Notes: generated by a model from the sequence alone, not told the origin. A DNA stretch of 64,000 bases from JAXLQL01 sp046331625 (GCA_046331625.1 JAXLQL010000004.1:1-64000), one strand, 5' to 3'. Shown: positions 49,609 to 58,291, counted from the stretch's first letter. Translations and numbers: made by a program.

Positions 49609-52080
49609 TCACGCTTTCCTGGCAACGAGACCGCGCCGGATGACTTCGAACTTGCCATCCGGATTGAAGAGCCGAACGGTGTAGCGCCCTTGCCGCCAAA
49701 CGCGAACGGCGATTCGCGTTCCCGATGCTCTCCAACAGCGCACGATCGCGCCCGTCGACTCCTCGAGCACCTCCACCACTGGATCTGGCTCGCGGCTCGT
49801 CAGCGGATCGAGCACGAATGGCGCGGCGGACATGCCGTTACTCGCTTGATCGATGGTGACCGGCCAACCCGGATACGGCCGGCCGCCCTTGGTTACGTCA
49901 GCCCAGCGCGGCCAGTTCGCCAGCGTGATCCGGCGCGTGTCTCGATCGAACTCCACCACGCCGAATCCGGGAGCGCGATTGTTCAGCGCCGCGGGCTCCA
50001 CGCGGTAGTTCAAAGGATTCGCCACTGCATGTACCGTGATCCGATTTCCGAAGCCATCGAGATGCTTGCCGAACGGCTGCTTCGAGGGCGGATACCAGCG
50101 CCGCGGAAAGATGTTCGAGATGGCGGGCGTGCAGATGGCCCACGGCGCATCGCCATGCTCGTCGACGCCGTACTGTACGGTGCTGGCGAGATGCTGATCG
50201 CCCGCGACATGCACTGCCAGGCAGCGCGCCAGCGAACGAAGCGCGCGATTGCGCGGCGTCTGCGGCCAGCCGTTGGAGTCGTGATCCATCACGGTCTTGT
50301 CGTCTGCTGGATATGCGCCGGGCTCAAGCGGCGCGAGCTTGGGCACGATCGAGTCGTCTTTGGCCGAAGCGGGCAGCGTGGCCACGTTGCAGAAGATGGT
50401 GGCCGAGACGGCGCACTTCATCCAGATGCCGCCCGTCCAATCGCGCGACCACTCGTCGAGGAACTTCTCCTGCCGGGGCCCGAGCAACTGCGCGCCCGCC
50501 ACGTCACCGTCCTTCGCGCCATACGCGGCGTTTTGCGGCCAGCCGTTGTAGATCTGCGCGTTCGCGAGCAGCGTCTTCGGAGCGGACTTCCACTTGCGAT
50601 CTTCGAGCAGCGCGAAGCTCACGCCGCCCCACACGAGATGCCCGTAGTGCACCGCGATGCCTTGGTCCACCGGTGTGGCATCGGGCGGATCGGGCAAGTG
50701 GCTCGATTGCGTGCGCTCCACGATGTTGACCCACTCGGCCGGCATCACATAGCCGCCAGAGTCTTGCCCCGCGGGTCCGGCGCCTTCGGCTTTGCGGCCA
50801 CCCGCGCCCCAAACGTTGCCGTGATACACGTCGTGATCGTCGGGCAAGCAGACGCATGGCGTGTTGCGCGTCAAATCTCCCCAAGCCCATCCGAACAGGA
50901 ACCACTTGCGAAGATAGTCGAGCCGCGCCATGGCCGCCGGCGCGCGCTGGATGCCGTATTCGCCGCTGCGCTCGTAGAGCTGGTCCCCGGTGAAGAAGAG
51001 GATGTCGGGATCGATCGCCTTCAAGTTGCGCGCGATGGGCGCGTGCGGAAATCCGTGATCGTTCTGGCAAGTGAGCGCGCCCACTACGATTCGAGGCTTG
51101 TCCAACGGGTCGCGGCGGATCACGCCTTCGTAGCTCTGTGTTTCGTAGACTACGCGGTAGGGCACATCGACGCTTGCATCCCAACCGGAGATGCGGAATC
51201 GGGCGGTGCAGGAATCGGCGTCCACCGTCGCATCCGCGATCTTCTGCCACACTCCACCGCGGCGCACGTGGAGCTCAGCCGCGGTGCCCGAACTCGGCGC
51301 CAACTGCGCTGTGAGCTTCATCGTTCCGCGGCTCAGCGTGTACTGCGTGAAGAGAATCGGACCCCAGGCGCGCTCCTGATGAATGGCGAGCTTGGCCCCG
51401 CCGACGCGCCAGTTGCGAAACCAGAAGCGAACATTTCCCCCGCGTTGTGTTCCGGGCTTAAGGCCGCCAGCCGGATCGGTGGGAAACGCCACCGGCTGAG
51501 GAGAAGGGAGAATCTCGCCGGAACTGCACACGAGCGCGAGCCCGCCCACCAGCCACTCCGCGGGCACGTCGCGAGTGAGGCGGAGCTTCCCCGATGCGAG
51601 CGTCAGCCGGTATTGCGCACCGCGCGGCTCGGTGGAGAGTCGCAGCGTGACGTCCGCCAGGTCGCTCACGCGCGGAGCATCCTCGCGCACCTCCCCAATG
51701 AACAGGCGGCCGTCCGTCGAGATGCCGCAATCGAGCCCGCGCCCGCGCAGCGCGCTATCGCGATAGTCATCGAACGCGCCGCGAATGCCCACGCGGAGGC
51801 CTATCCAACCAGGGCCGAGCGGACCGCGCTCTTCTTCGAGCCGGCCCAGCCGCACGGAGGTTTCGAAGGGCTCGTTGTCGCGCGAGAGATCGTAGGTGAG
51901 CAGGTAAACGTTTCGGTCGCCACCTGCGGCGATGCATTCGATGCGCTCGCCGCGGGCTTGCCAATCCTGCAGCGGGTTCGACCAATACTCAGCACCGATC
52001 CACGGCCTCGGGGCACTCTGTGTTTGCCCTGCCAACGGCAAGGCGGCGAGCGACTGCAACAACGCACGGCGTTCGATCAC
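49609..52080 (-). CDS. Exported PhoD-like metallophosphatase
   Basis: This 823-residue protein has an RR-type signal (MIERRALLQSLAALPLAG) and a beta-rich N-terminal half (about 25-330). The PhoD-like catalytic domain has FFTGDQLYERSGEYG, PDDHDVYHGN and HVAGDQHLAST; these Asp/His/Asn residues bind the metal centre of PhoD phosphodiesterase/alkaline phosphatases. Substrates of the long acidobacterial members are unknown. The start is GTG 52080, which overlaps the TGA of a small remnant frame upstream (GTGA). It is the third gene after the GMC oxidoreductase. Confidence 0.85.
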   Translation of the reverse strand: MIERRALLQSLAALPLAGQTQSAPRPWIGAEYWSNPLQDWQARGERIECIAAGGDRNVYLLTYDLSRDNEPFETSVRLGRLEEERGPLGPGWIGLRVGIRGAFDDYRDSALRGRGLDCGISTDGRLFIGEVREDAPRVSDLADVTLRLSTEPRGAQYRLTLASGKLRLTRDVPAEWLVGGLALVCSSGEILPSPQPVAFPTDPAGGLKPGTQRGGNVRFWFRNWRVGGAKLAIHQERAWGPILFTQYTLSRGTMKLTAQLAPSSGTAAELHVRRGGVWQKIADATVDADSCTARFRISGWDASVDVPYRVVYETQSYEGVIRRDPLDKPRIVVGALTCQNDHGFPHAPIARNLKAIDPDILFFTGDQLYERSGEYGIQRAPAAMARLDYLRKWFLFGWAWGDLTRNTPCVCLPDDHDVYHGNVWGAGGRKAEGAGPAGQDSGGYVMPAEWVNIVERTQSSHLPDPPDATPVDQGIAVHYGHLVWGGVSFALLEDRKWKSAPKTLLANAQIYNGWPQNAAYGAKDGDVAGAQLLGPRQEKFLDEWSRDWTGGIWMKCAVSATIFCNVATLPASAKDDSIVPKLAPLEPGAYPADDKTVMDHDSNGWPQTPRNRALRSLARCLAVHVAGDQHLASTVQYGVDEHGDAPWAICTPAISNIFPRRWYPPSKQPFGKHLDGFGNRITVHAVANPLNYRVEPAALNNRAPGFGVVEFDRDTRRITLANWPRWADVTKGGRPYPGWPVTIDQASNGMSAAPFVLDPLTSREPDPVVEVLEESTGAIVRCWRASGTRIAVRVWRQGRYTVRLFNPDGKFEVIRRGLVARKA

Positions 52081-52190
52081 GGCTGGTGCTCCTCGGTGGT
52101 GTGCTCACCACGGCCCCGGCAATACTCGGTCCACGCGGCCAGCCACGGCAACAGCGCACGACGTTCGATCACGGCTGGTGTTCCTTGTGC
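52041..52190 (-). repeat. Imperfect duplication of a gene junction
   Basis: On the minus strand a junction of about 40 bp (CACCAGCCGTGATCGAACG followed by CGTGCG, TGTTGC and GCCGC) occurs twice, 92 bp apart (GTG at 52172 and at 52080). Both copies hold the end of one frame (..HQP, TGA) overlapping the GTG of the next (MIERRALL). The copies differ at several positions, so the event is not recent. Confidence 0.75.
52077..52172 (-). pseudogene. 31-codon remnant ORF between GDH3-like and PhoD-like genes
   Basis: It starts at GTG 52172, overlapping the TGA of the GDH3-like gene, and reads MIERRALLPWLAAW, like the signal peptide of the PhoD-like protein. It ends GEHTTEEHQP with a TGA overlapping the PhoD-like GTG, as the GDH3-like protein ends HKEHQP. 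It is too short for a protein domain. The most economical reading is a gene of the same operon whose body was deleted, or a duplication scar. Confidence 0.5.
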
Positions 52191-52600
52191 GTGCAGCCGG
52201 GGAAGTCCTTATATATATGATGCCCAGACACGCCGAAGTAGCGAGCGCCTTCTTCCGACATCACGTAGCCCTCTACCACCATGCGTTTCGCAGTGACGAA
52301 GAAGCGCTCGAGTTCGGTCTTCGGCGCGGACTCGCCTCGAGCCATCGCCTCCACCACACGAAGCGGCTGCTTCGACGCGAACTCCCGCGCCACGGCAGCC
52401 AAACCGCTCTTCCACTCTTCCTTCACCGGAGCCGGCGCATTCGCGAGCATCGTGTCAATGAACCAAGGCACGCGCGCGGCCTTCGCCCCCGGAACAATAA
52501 TCTCCGCCAGCGTTTCGAGCGTGCCTGTCTCCGCGGCATCGAGGCAGCCCGACGTGACCGCGGCTGCTGCAGCAATCTGAATGAGGTCGCGGCGATTCAT
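52169..52600 (-). CDS. Gluconate 2-dehydrogenase subunit-3-like protein
   Basis: The 143-residue protein has an RR-type signal (MNRRDLIQIAAAAAVTSGC) and the small-subunit pattern: LETLAEIIVPGAKAARVPWF, then VKEEWKSGLAAV and MVVEGYVMSEEGARYFGV. Subunit 3 accompanies membrane-linked GMC dehydrogenases and helps their export and maturation. It overlaps the GMC gene by 4 bp, so the pair is one enzyme unit. ATG 52600 has a GGAGG Shine-Dalgarno. The following Cys19 could be lipidated, but no clear lipobox is seen. Confidence 0.85.
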   Translation of the reverse strand: MNRRDLIQIAAAAAVTSGCLDAAETGTLETLAEIIVPGAKAARVPWFIDTMLANAPAPVKEEWKSGLAAVAREFASKQPLRVVEAMARGESAPKTELERFFVTAKRMVVEGYVMSEEGARYFGVSGHHIYKDFPGCTHKEHQP

Positions 52601-54195
52601 ACTTCCCTCCGTTTCATCTTCTCGGCCAGTAGCGCTGCGGTGCGCCACGACAGCGTCACGTTCGTGAGCGTGGGGTTCTTCTCGGGATACGCCGGGAACA
52701 CCGACGCGTCAGCTACAAACAAATTCGGGATATCGTGTGACTGCCCCGAAGTGTTGACCACCGACGTCTTCGGATCCCTGCCCATCTTGATGGTCCCGGC
52801 CCAGTGGTTGAGATCAATAACCAAAGTGCGCGGCGAAATCTCGGTGGGCTTGGAATGAATCTCACCACCCGCAGCGTGCACGATCTCCTCGCACGTCCGC
52901 ACCATGTCGCGCGCCATGGCGAGTTCGTTCGCGCCATAGTGCAGGTGCACGCGCGGCAGCGGAAGCCCGAAGCGATCCTTCCGATCGGGCGCGAGATCCA
53001 CGAACGTCCCCGGCGAGGGCAGCATCATCGCCTGCATGTTCATGTTCGTGTGGATCACGTTCTTCTCGCGAAGGTCGCGCTTGAGAGCTTCGCCGAAGCC
53101 GGGCACGTCGCGCAGCGGCAGGAAGCGTTGCAGGCCCGAGGCCACCTGCACCTGATACGTGCCCTCGAAATCTTTCGAAGGCTTGTTCCAGTAGAGGTTC
53201 GTGAGCAGGCCGTGGAAGTAATCCGTGCCTTCGTCCCGCGAAGCGTCGCGTCCGCGCAGGTTCGGGAACAGGCCGAACACGGTGACGCCGAAGTGGCTCA
53301 TCAGGTTCTTGCCCACTTGCCCGCTCGAGTTGGCGAGGCCGTGGATCAGCAGCAGCCGCGCAGTCTCCACTGTGCTGCACGAGAGCACCAGCGCCCGGCA
53401 ATCGAGAGCGGCGGTCTTGCCGTCTTTGCCCACGTACTCCACGCCCTTGATCCGCGACTTCGCCGAGTCCGTAACGATGCGCGTCATCATGCACTCGGTC
53501 AGCAGCGTGAGGTTCCCCGTCTTGAGCGCCATCGGGATGGGCGTGTTCGCGGACGTGTACTTGGAATCGATCTCGCATCCCTTCATGCAGTGGCCGCAGT
53601 AGTGGCACGTGGCGCGGTGGCTCGCCACCGTGGGGATCGCCTTGCGCTGCGCCACGAACTCCATCTCTCGGCCTTGCTTCTTCAGGCGTTCCACGCCGCG
53701 CTTCACCATCTGATCCGAACAACGCAGCGGCACGCCCGGTTGAAAGTCCCCATCGGGCATGTTGGAAAGGCCGTCTTTGAAGCCGTGCACGCACATGAGC
53801 CGCTCGGCCTTCGAGTAGTAGGGCGCCACCTCTTCATAAGGTATGGGCCAGCGCTTGAAGTCGAGCGGACCGAACCGCAAGCTATGTCCGGCCCAGCAGA
53901 CGGAACGGCCGCCGAGCACGCGCAACAACCCATGCCCTGGGCGATCGCCCACGCCGACGAAATGGTCGCGTTCTTGAAAGTCGTTCCACACGCTCGATAC
54001 CGGCCGAAGCCCCGCGGCGGCGCGCTTGGGGAGATTCTCGTAGATGGGCGCGTGGCCGTTGTAGTCGACGCCAGGCCGCACGCGCCGGCCTGCCTCAATG
54101 AGGGCGACTTTGAGCCCCGCTTCCGCGAGCACATACGCAGCAATGCCGCCGCCCGGACCGCTTCCTACCACGCAAACATCGAATGTGGCTGCCAT
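52597..54195 (-). CDS. GMC-family FAD oxidoreductase (sugar/gluconate dehydrogenase-like)
   Basis: This 532-residue protein has the FAD motif GSGPGGG (11-17) in FDVCVVGSGPGGGIAA. The GMC catalytic His lies in LNHWAGTIKMG near the C-terminus, followed by the FAD-contact NLFVADASVFP. A Cys cluster CHYCGHCMKGC (C197, C200, C203, C207) is spaced like a ferredoxin Fe-S motif. It pairs with the subunit-3-like protein by overlap. GMC dehydrogenases oxidise gluconate, fructose or other sugars and pass electrons to the respiratory chain. No cytochrome subunit follows, unlike classical gluconate dehydrogenases. Confidence 0.9.
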   Translation of the reverse strand: MAATFDVCVVGSGPGGGIAAYVLAEAGLKVALIEAGRRVRPGVDYNGHAPIYENLPKRAAAGLRPVSSVWNDFQERDHFVGVGDRPGHGLLRVLGGRSVCWAGHSLRFGPLDFKRWPIPYEEVAPYYSKAERLMCVHGFKDGLSNMPDGDFQPGVPLRCSDQMVKRGVERLKKQGREMEFVAQRKAIPTVASHRATCHYCGHCMKGCEIDSKYTSANTPIPMALKTGNLTLLTECMMTRIVTDSAKSRIKGVEYVGKDGKTAALDCRALVLSCSTVETARLLLIHGLANSSGQVGKNLMSHFGVTVFGLFPNLRGRDASRDEGTDYFHGLLTNLYWNKPSKDFEGTYQVQVASGLQRFLPLRDVPGFGEALKRDLREKNVIHTNMNMQAMMLPSPGTFVDLAPDRKDRFGLPLPRVHLHYGANELAMARDMVRTCEEIVHAAGGEIHSKPTEISPRTLVIDLNHWAGTIKMGRDPKTSVVNTSGQSHDIPNLFVADASVFPAYPEKNPTLTNVTLSWRTAALLAEKMKRREV

Positions 54196-54237
54196 GACTC
54201 TCTATGCTACTCTGATACGCGTACACAGGAGAACTCC

Positions 54238-54891
54238 ATGAACTTACTCGATCTCATCACGAGCGCCGCGGGCGGCGGAGCCGTGCAGCAGATGTCCAAT
54301 CAGTTCGGTCTGAGCGAAGACCAGACGCAGTCGGCGATCTCGGCGCTGCTGCCGATGCTCGCTGGCGCAGTCAACCAGAACGCGCAGCAAGAAGGAGGCA
54401 TGGAAGGCTTGCTCGGCGCACTTTCGAGCGGGAATCATCAGCGCTATCTCGACGACCCATCGCATCTGACCAGCCAGGAAGGCATCGCTGATGGCAATGG
54501 GATCCTGGGACACCTCTTGGGCGACCGCAGCGTGAGCCGTCAAGTCGCCGCGCAGGCTTCGGCGGAGACGGGGATCGATTCGGGAATCCTGAAGCAGATG
54601 CTGCCAATGGTGGCGAGCCTGATGATGGGGGGCTTGAGCCGCGGCGCGTCTTCGCAAGGTTTGCTGGGAGCCGCTGCTTCGGCTGCGATGGGTGGCGGTG
54701 GTGGCGGCGGATTACTGGGAGCGGTGGCTTCGGCGGTTCTCGGCGGCGGCGCTCCGGCTCCGCAACCGCAGGCTTCGGGTTTGCTCGGAATGTTGGGTCC
54801 ACTGCTCGGTGGCGGCGGAGGGCAAGCCCAACAGAGCGGCGGTGGGATGGAAGACATCCTGCGGTTGGCCGCGGGCTTCCTGCGCAAGTAA
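54238..54891 (+). CDS. DUF937 (YidB-like) protein
   Basis: The 217-residue protein matches DUF937: MNLLDLITSAAGGGAVQQMS, then QFGLSEDQTQSAISALLPML, GILGHLLGDRSVSRQVAAQA and GIDSGILKQMLPMVASLMMG. A Gly-rich tail holds short GGGGGGGLLG runs, and the end is DILRLAAGFLRK. Function is unknown. The start is ATG 54238 with AGGAGA about 7 nt upstream; the frame upstream is open only as an antisense shadow of the GMC gene. It is divergent from the GMC gene by 42 bp and followed by a DinB-like gene 1 bp later. Confidence 0.9.
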   Translation: MNLLDLITSAAGGGAVQQMSNQFGLSEDQTQSAISALLPMLAGAVNQNAQQEGGMEGLLGALSSGNHQRYLDDPSHLTSQEGIADGNGILGHLLGDRSVSRQVAAQASAETGIDSGILKQMLPMVASLMMGGLSRGASSQGLLGAAASAAMGGGGGGGLLGAVASAVLGGGAPAPQPQASGLLGMLGPLLGGGGGQAQQSGGGMEDILRLAAGFLRK

Positions 54892-54892
54892 G

Positions 54893-55411
54893 ATGATCGG
54901 AAGACCGGGCAGTGACGAGTACGCGCCTTGGGCAGCCGGCTACGTGAGCAAAGTAGCCGGTGACGATCCCTTGGCGGTGATGATCGAACAAGTGGAGCGA
55001 GTTCCGGCTCTACTCCGGAGCATCAGCGAGGAGCGCTCACTGTACCGGTATGCGGAAGGCAAGTGGAGCATCCGCGAGAGTTGGGCCCATGTCTCCGACA
55101 CAGAGCGCATCTTCACCTATCGCGCCCTGCGCATCGGCCGCGGCGACCAGACTCCGCTGCCCGGCTTCGAACAAGACGACTACGTGAAGCCGGCCATGTC
55201 GGATGCGCGTTCGTGGGCCAGCCACGTGGAAGAATGGATCGCGGTGCGGGCTGCGACCCTCGCGTTGTTCCGCGGGTTCCCGGCCGATGCCTGGATGCGG
55301 CGCGGCACCGCCAGCGGCAAACCGATTTCGATGCGGGCGGTGGCGTTCATCACCGCCGGACACGTGCAGCATCATGTGGATCTGCTGCGTGAGAGCTACG
55401 GGATCGGGTGA
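54893..55411 (+). CDS. DinB/DUF664-like four-helix protein
   Basis: This 172-residue protein has the DinB-like helix-bundle pattern: LAVMIEQVERVPALLRSISEE, then KWSIRESWAHVSDTERIFTYR and a C-terminal FITAGHVQHHVDLLRESYG. His69, His159 and His163 are a plausible metal site. Family members include mycothiol- and bacillithiol-dependent S-transferases as well as proteins of unknown role. The start is ATG 54893, 1 bp after the stop of the DUF937 gene, so the two are coupled. Confidence 0.85.
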   Translation: MIGRPGSDEYAPWAAGYVSKVAGDDPLAVMIEQVERVPALLRSISEERSLYRYAEGKWSIRESWAHVSDTERIFTYRALRIGRGDQTPLPGFEQDDYVKPAMSDARSWASHVEEWIAVRAATLALFRGFPADAWMRRGTASGKPISMRAVAFITAGHVQHHVDLLRESYGIG

Positions 55412-55426
55412 AGTCTACGGCGAGGA

Positions 55427-55465
55427 GCGGGACTGAAGTCCCGCGCAGGCTGAAGCCTGCCCCAC
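55427..55465 (-). repeat. REP-like element, copy 2 (double hairpin)
   Basis: GCGGGACTGAAGTCCCGC (55427-55444) and GCAGGCTGAAGCCTGC (55445-55460) followed by CCCAC are the exact reverse complement of 37606-37644. The element sits 15 bp after the DinB-like stop and 30 bp before the converging acylase stop. Its third hairpin, present in copy 1, is missing here. Confidence 0.85.
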
Positions 55466-55495
55466 ATTCGATCAGTGCGGGCGGGATCGGGTAGT

Positions 55496-57643
55496 TTACT
55501 CCGGAACAAATTCGAGCAGTTCCGTGCTTGACGCTTTGCCGAACGGCATGGGGTAGCTTTTTCCCGCGTGGAACGCTTGCAACTGATCGCGGTAGTGCGG
55601 CGAGAGCACTTGCCCGGATTGGCCCACCACCGTGTTGAGCAACGAATGCTCGAGGTTGCTCATGTCCGCCACCATTCGCATCGATTGCCCGAGCCGTCCC
55701 CACGAGTAGTGGATGGAGGTCGACGTTCCGCGTTGCGGGATGGGTCCAGTCTGGAAGTAGCGGCCCACCAGGCGAAGGTCGCCGAGAACGGGCGCTTTCC
55801 ACGTCACAGGAGAGAAGCGCGCGAAGGTCCATTGCGCGGGCTCCGGACCGTACTTCTTCTTGCCCGCCTCCACCGCGGCCGAGAGCGACTTCGCCAGGAA
55901 CTCATCCCAATCGGGGAACCATCCGGCCGGGCGCGTCTGCAACAGCCGCTCCATGGCGACCATCACGATCTCGCTGCGGCTGGCCGATCCCGCCCCGGGA
56001 GCGGCTCGTTCGGCCAACGCCACGCGGATCTGCAGAAATGTTTCGCTCGCGATCAACGGCGCCGCTAACCCGGACTCGGCTTGCCCGTTCCATTCCGCGA
56101 GCAGTGTAGCCGCTTTCGCCGCGTCTCCGCTGACAGAGCGACGCTTGGCCGCCGTCGAAACTTCACGGGCGATGAAGTGCAAGAACGCGGAATATACGTC
56201 ATTCTGCATCGTGAGCGTGGAGTCGGCATCCCAATCCTTTCGCGCGGCCAGCATCTCTGTGATCCGTGCGGCGCGATAGTGCGGTGCATAGGCTCCATGC
56301 GAGCGGTACTTGTAGCCGCTCGGAAACAGGTTCTGGTTGGCCGCCACCACGAAGCCCGAGGGCGGATTGAACACCGAGGGCATGTCCTCGAACGGAATGT
56401 AGCCGGCCCACTCATGATCGCTAGCAGTCTGCGGCACATCGCCATCCCAGTCACGGCGCAAAGGCAACGGACCCGCCGACTGCATTCCGATGTTGCCTTC
56501 CGTATCGGCGTAGACCCAGTTCATCGAAGGCGCCGGTTGGTGAGCGAGCGCCTGTCGGAACTCGCTCCAGTTGCGAGCCCGGTTCATCGCCGGAATCACG
56601 TAGGCGAAGCCGGGCTCGGTTGCCGCCCAGCGAACCGCGTAGTGCCTACCGTTCGATGTATACAGCTCCGGACCGTGCTTGTACACCGGCACGGCCAACT
56701 CCACCGGCTTCTCTCCCCGCACGCGGATCGTCTCATGCTCGGTGCGCAGCGGCGCGCCGGTCTCGATGTAGAGATCCTCGAGGTCAAACAGAAGGTTGGT
56801 GAGTCCCCAGGCGATGTGGTCGTTCTGGCCCACGGTGATGCCCGGCAATCCGGGAATCGACACGCCGCTCGTGTGGAGCTCGCCGCCGCGCAGATGGATC
56901 CGGTACCAATACTCGGGATCGGAATGCAGCAGATGCGGATCGCTCGCGAGGATCGGCTTGCCGGACTTGGTGCGCGATCCAGCGATGGCCCAGCCATTGG
57001 ATCCGCTCTTCATCTCGCCGCCCGCGCGCACCGGCAGCAACTCCTGGACCTTGGCTGCGTCGCCCTTGGCCAGTAACTCTTCCTTGGATGTCTCCTCAAC
57101 CGGATTGTGGCTGAGCGTGCGGGCGAATTGCAGATACACGAGCACGCAATCCTTCGCGGTCCACGGCTCGGGCTCGATGCCTGCAAGTCGAAACTCCACG
57201 GGCAGCTTGCCGCGATGGGTTTCGAGGAAGCGATTCACGCCCTGCGCGTACGCATCGAGTGGCGCGCGATCGGTGTCGCTGAGACCCTTGGTGTGCATCT
57301 CGGCTGCTTGCGGCATACGCAGGCGGCGCACTTCGATATCACTCTCGAGTCCGCTGCGGCCCACGATCTCGGCGAGGCGGCCGGATGCGTCGCGGCGCAC
57401 GTACTCCATTTGGAAGAGCCGGTCCTGCGCGGTGACGTAGCCTTGGAGGAAGAAGGCGTCGCGCTCGCTCGAGGCTTCGATGCTCGGCACGCCTTGCGCA
57501 TCCCGAGTAACTTTGGCGCGCGCTTTCACCGGTGCAGCGATCGTGCCCGACGTAACTGGCAGCGCGCGATATGCCATCCAGTAAGCTCCGCCCGTGGCGA
57601 GCAGCCCCAGGGCGGGGGCGGCGAGAAAGATCATCCGAAGCAT
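55496..57643 (-). CDS. Penicillin acylase family (S45) amidohydrolase
   Basis: The 715-residue protein has an N-terminal membrane segment (MLRMIFLAAPALGLLATGG). The S45 features are AFFLQGYVTAQDRLFQME and the autoprocessing/nucleophile site GSNGWAIAGS, where the Ser of SNGW (S215) becomes the new N-terminus of the beta chain. ILASDPHLLHS and a C-terminal GQSGQVLSPHYRDQ also fit. Such Ntn hydrolases cleave acyl groups from beta-lactams, acyl-homoserine lactones or other amides. Start ATG 57643 is chosen; 57691 would add 16 residues without a Shine-Dalgarno. It converges with the DinB-like gene across the REP element. Confidence 0.9.
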   Translation of the reverse strand: MLRMIFLAAPALGLLATGGAYWMAYRALPVTSGTIAAPVKARAKVTRDAQGVPSIEASSERDAFFLQGYVTAQDRLFQMEYVRRDASGRLAEIVGRSGLESDIEVRRLRMPQAAEMHTKGLSDTDRAPLDAYAQGVNRFLETHRGKLPVEFRLAGIEPEPWTAKDCVLVYLQFARTLSHNPVEETSKEELLAKGDAAKVQELLPVRAGGEMKSGSNGWAIAGSRTKSGKPILASDPHLLHSDPEYWYRIHLRGGELHTSGVSIPGLPGITVGQNDHIAWGLTNLLFDLEDLYIETGAPLRTEHETIRVRGEKPVELAVPVYKHGPELYTSNGRHYAVRWAATEPGFAYVIPAMNRARNWSEFRQALAHQPAPSMNWVYADTEGNIGMQSAGPLPLRRDWDGDVPQTASDHEWAGYIPFEDMPSVFNPPSGFVVAANQNLFPSGYKYRSHGAYAPHYRAARITEMLAARKDWDADSTLTMQNDVYSAFLHFIAREVSTAAKRRSVSGDAAKAATLLAEWNGQAESGLAAPLIASETFLQIRVALAERAAPGAGSASRSEIVMVAMERLLQTRPAGWFPDWDEFLAKSLSAAVEAGKKKYGPEPAQWTFARFSPVTWKAPVLGDLRLVGRYFQTGPIPQRGTSTSIHYSWGRLGQSMRMVADMSNLEHSLLNTVVGQSGQVLSPHYRDQLQAFHAGKSYPMPFGKASSTELLEFVPE

Positions 57644-57754
57644 CGTGATCCCCAGAGTAACGGAGCGGTACTCGCCCTTTGTAGGACCCATCCGGACTAA
57701 CGGAGGGTTCCAACGCGAGGAGTACCATGGTACCGAAATGACGCGGAGCGCGCC

Positions 57755-58291
57755 TTACCACACGTCGCCGGTGCGCCAATCGGCCACGATACAGGCATCC
57801 AGATCGAGATCGATGGTGGCGGCAGTGCGCAGGATCATAATGCCCCCCTCCTCATCGGGCATGCTCTCGATAGCACCCGTCTCCGTAGCCGCCATCACGG
57901 GACCACGCCACAGTTCCCAACCGAGCCGCGCATAGAAACCCGGCGCACCCGTGGAGAGCGCACCCACCTCGAAACCTTGGCGGACCTGAGCTCCGATGCA
58001 ACGCATCACCTCTGAAGCGTAGCCCCGCCGGTGCAGATGCGGGGCAGTAGCCACGGCCTCCACATAGCCGGTTCGATAGCGCCGGTCGCCGCAAACCAGC
58101 GTGCGCTCGATCACCGACCCATGGCAGACGATGGCGCCATCGTCTGCTTCGATCCAGTAGTGTACTCCGCCGAGGGCGTGGTCCCAGTCGTCGTCACTGA
58201 AGTCGCCGGCGAATGCCTCGTCGAGCATGGCGCGGATGCTGGCGGCAGCCGCGGGCGCGAGGCCCGCCGATGCTGCGCTTCGAACAAGCAT
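57755..58291 (-). CDS. AAC(2')-I-like aminoglycoside 2'-N-acetyltransferase homologue
   Basis: This 178-residue GNAT protein aligns by eye along its length with mycobacterial AAC(2')-Ic (181 aa). Shared segments are AFAGDFSDDDWDHALGG, GYVEAVA, GALSTGAPGFYARLGWELW and the exact-type end DWRTGDVW. The residues proposed for catalysis in AAC(2')-Ic (E82, Y126, terminal W181) are present as E78, Y120 and W178. In mycobacteria these enzymes acetylate aminoglycosides and are chromosomal; resistance is not implied. The start is ATG 58291, 11 bp after the FG-GAP gene stop, so it looks like the third gene of that operon. Confidence 0.85.
   Translation of the reverse strand: MLVRSAASAGLAPAAAASIRAMLDEAFAGDFSDDDWDHALGGVHYWIEADDGAIVCHGSVIERTLVCGDRRYRTGYVEAVATAPHLHRRGYASEVMRCIGAQVRQGFEVGALSTGAPGFYARLGWELWRGPVMAATETGAIESMPDEEGGIMILRTAATIDLDLDACIVADWRTGDVW

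Noticed and set aside
49519..52296. Plus-strand open frame (925 codons) opposite the PhoD-like gene
   Set aside because: Same antisense pattern; PhoD motifs on the minus strand are decisive.
52804..54237. Upstream extension of the DUF937 frame across the GMC gene
   Set aside because: Antisense shadow with His/Arg-rich residues; the DUF937 protein begins at ATG 54238 with a Shine-Dalgarno.
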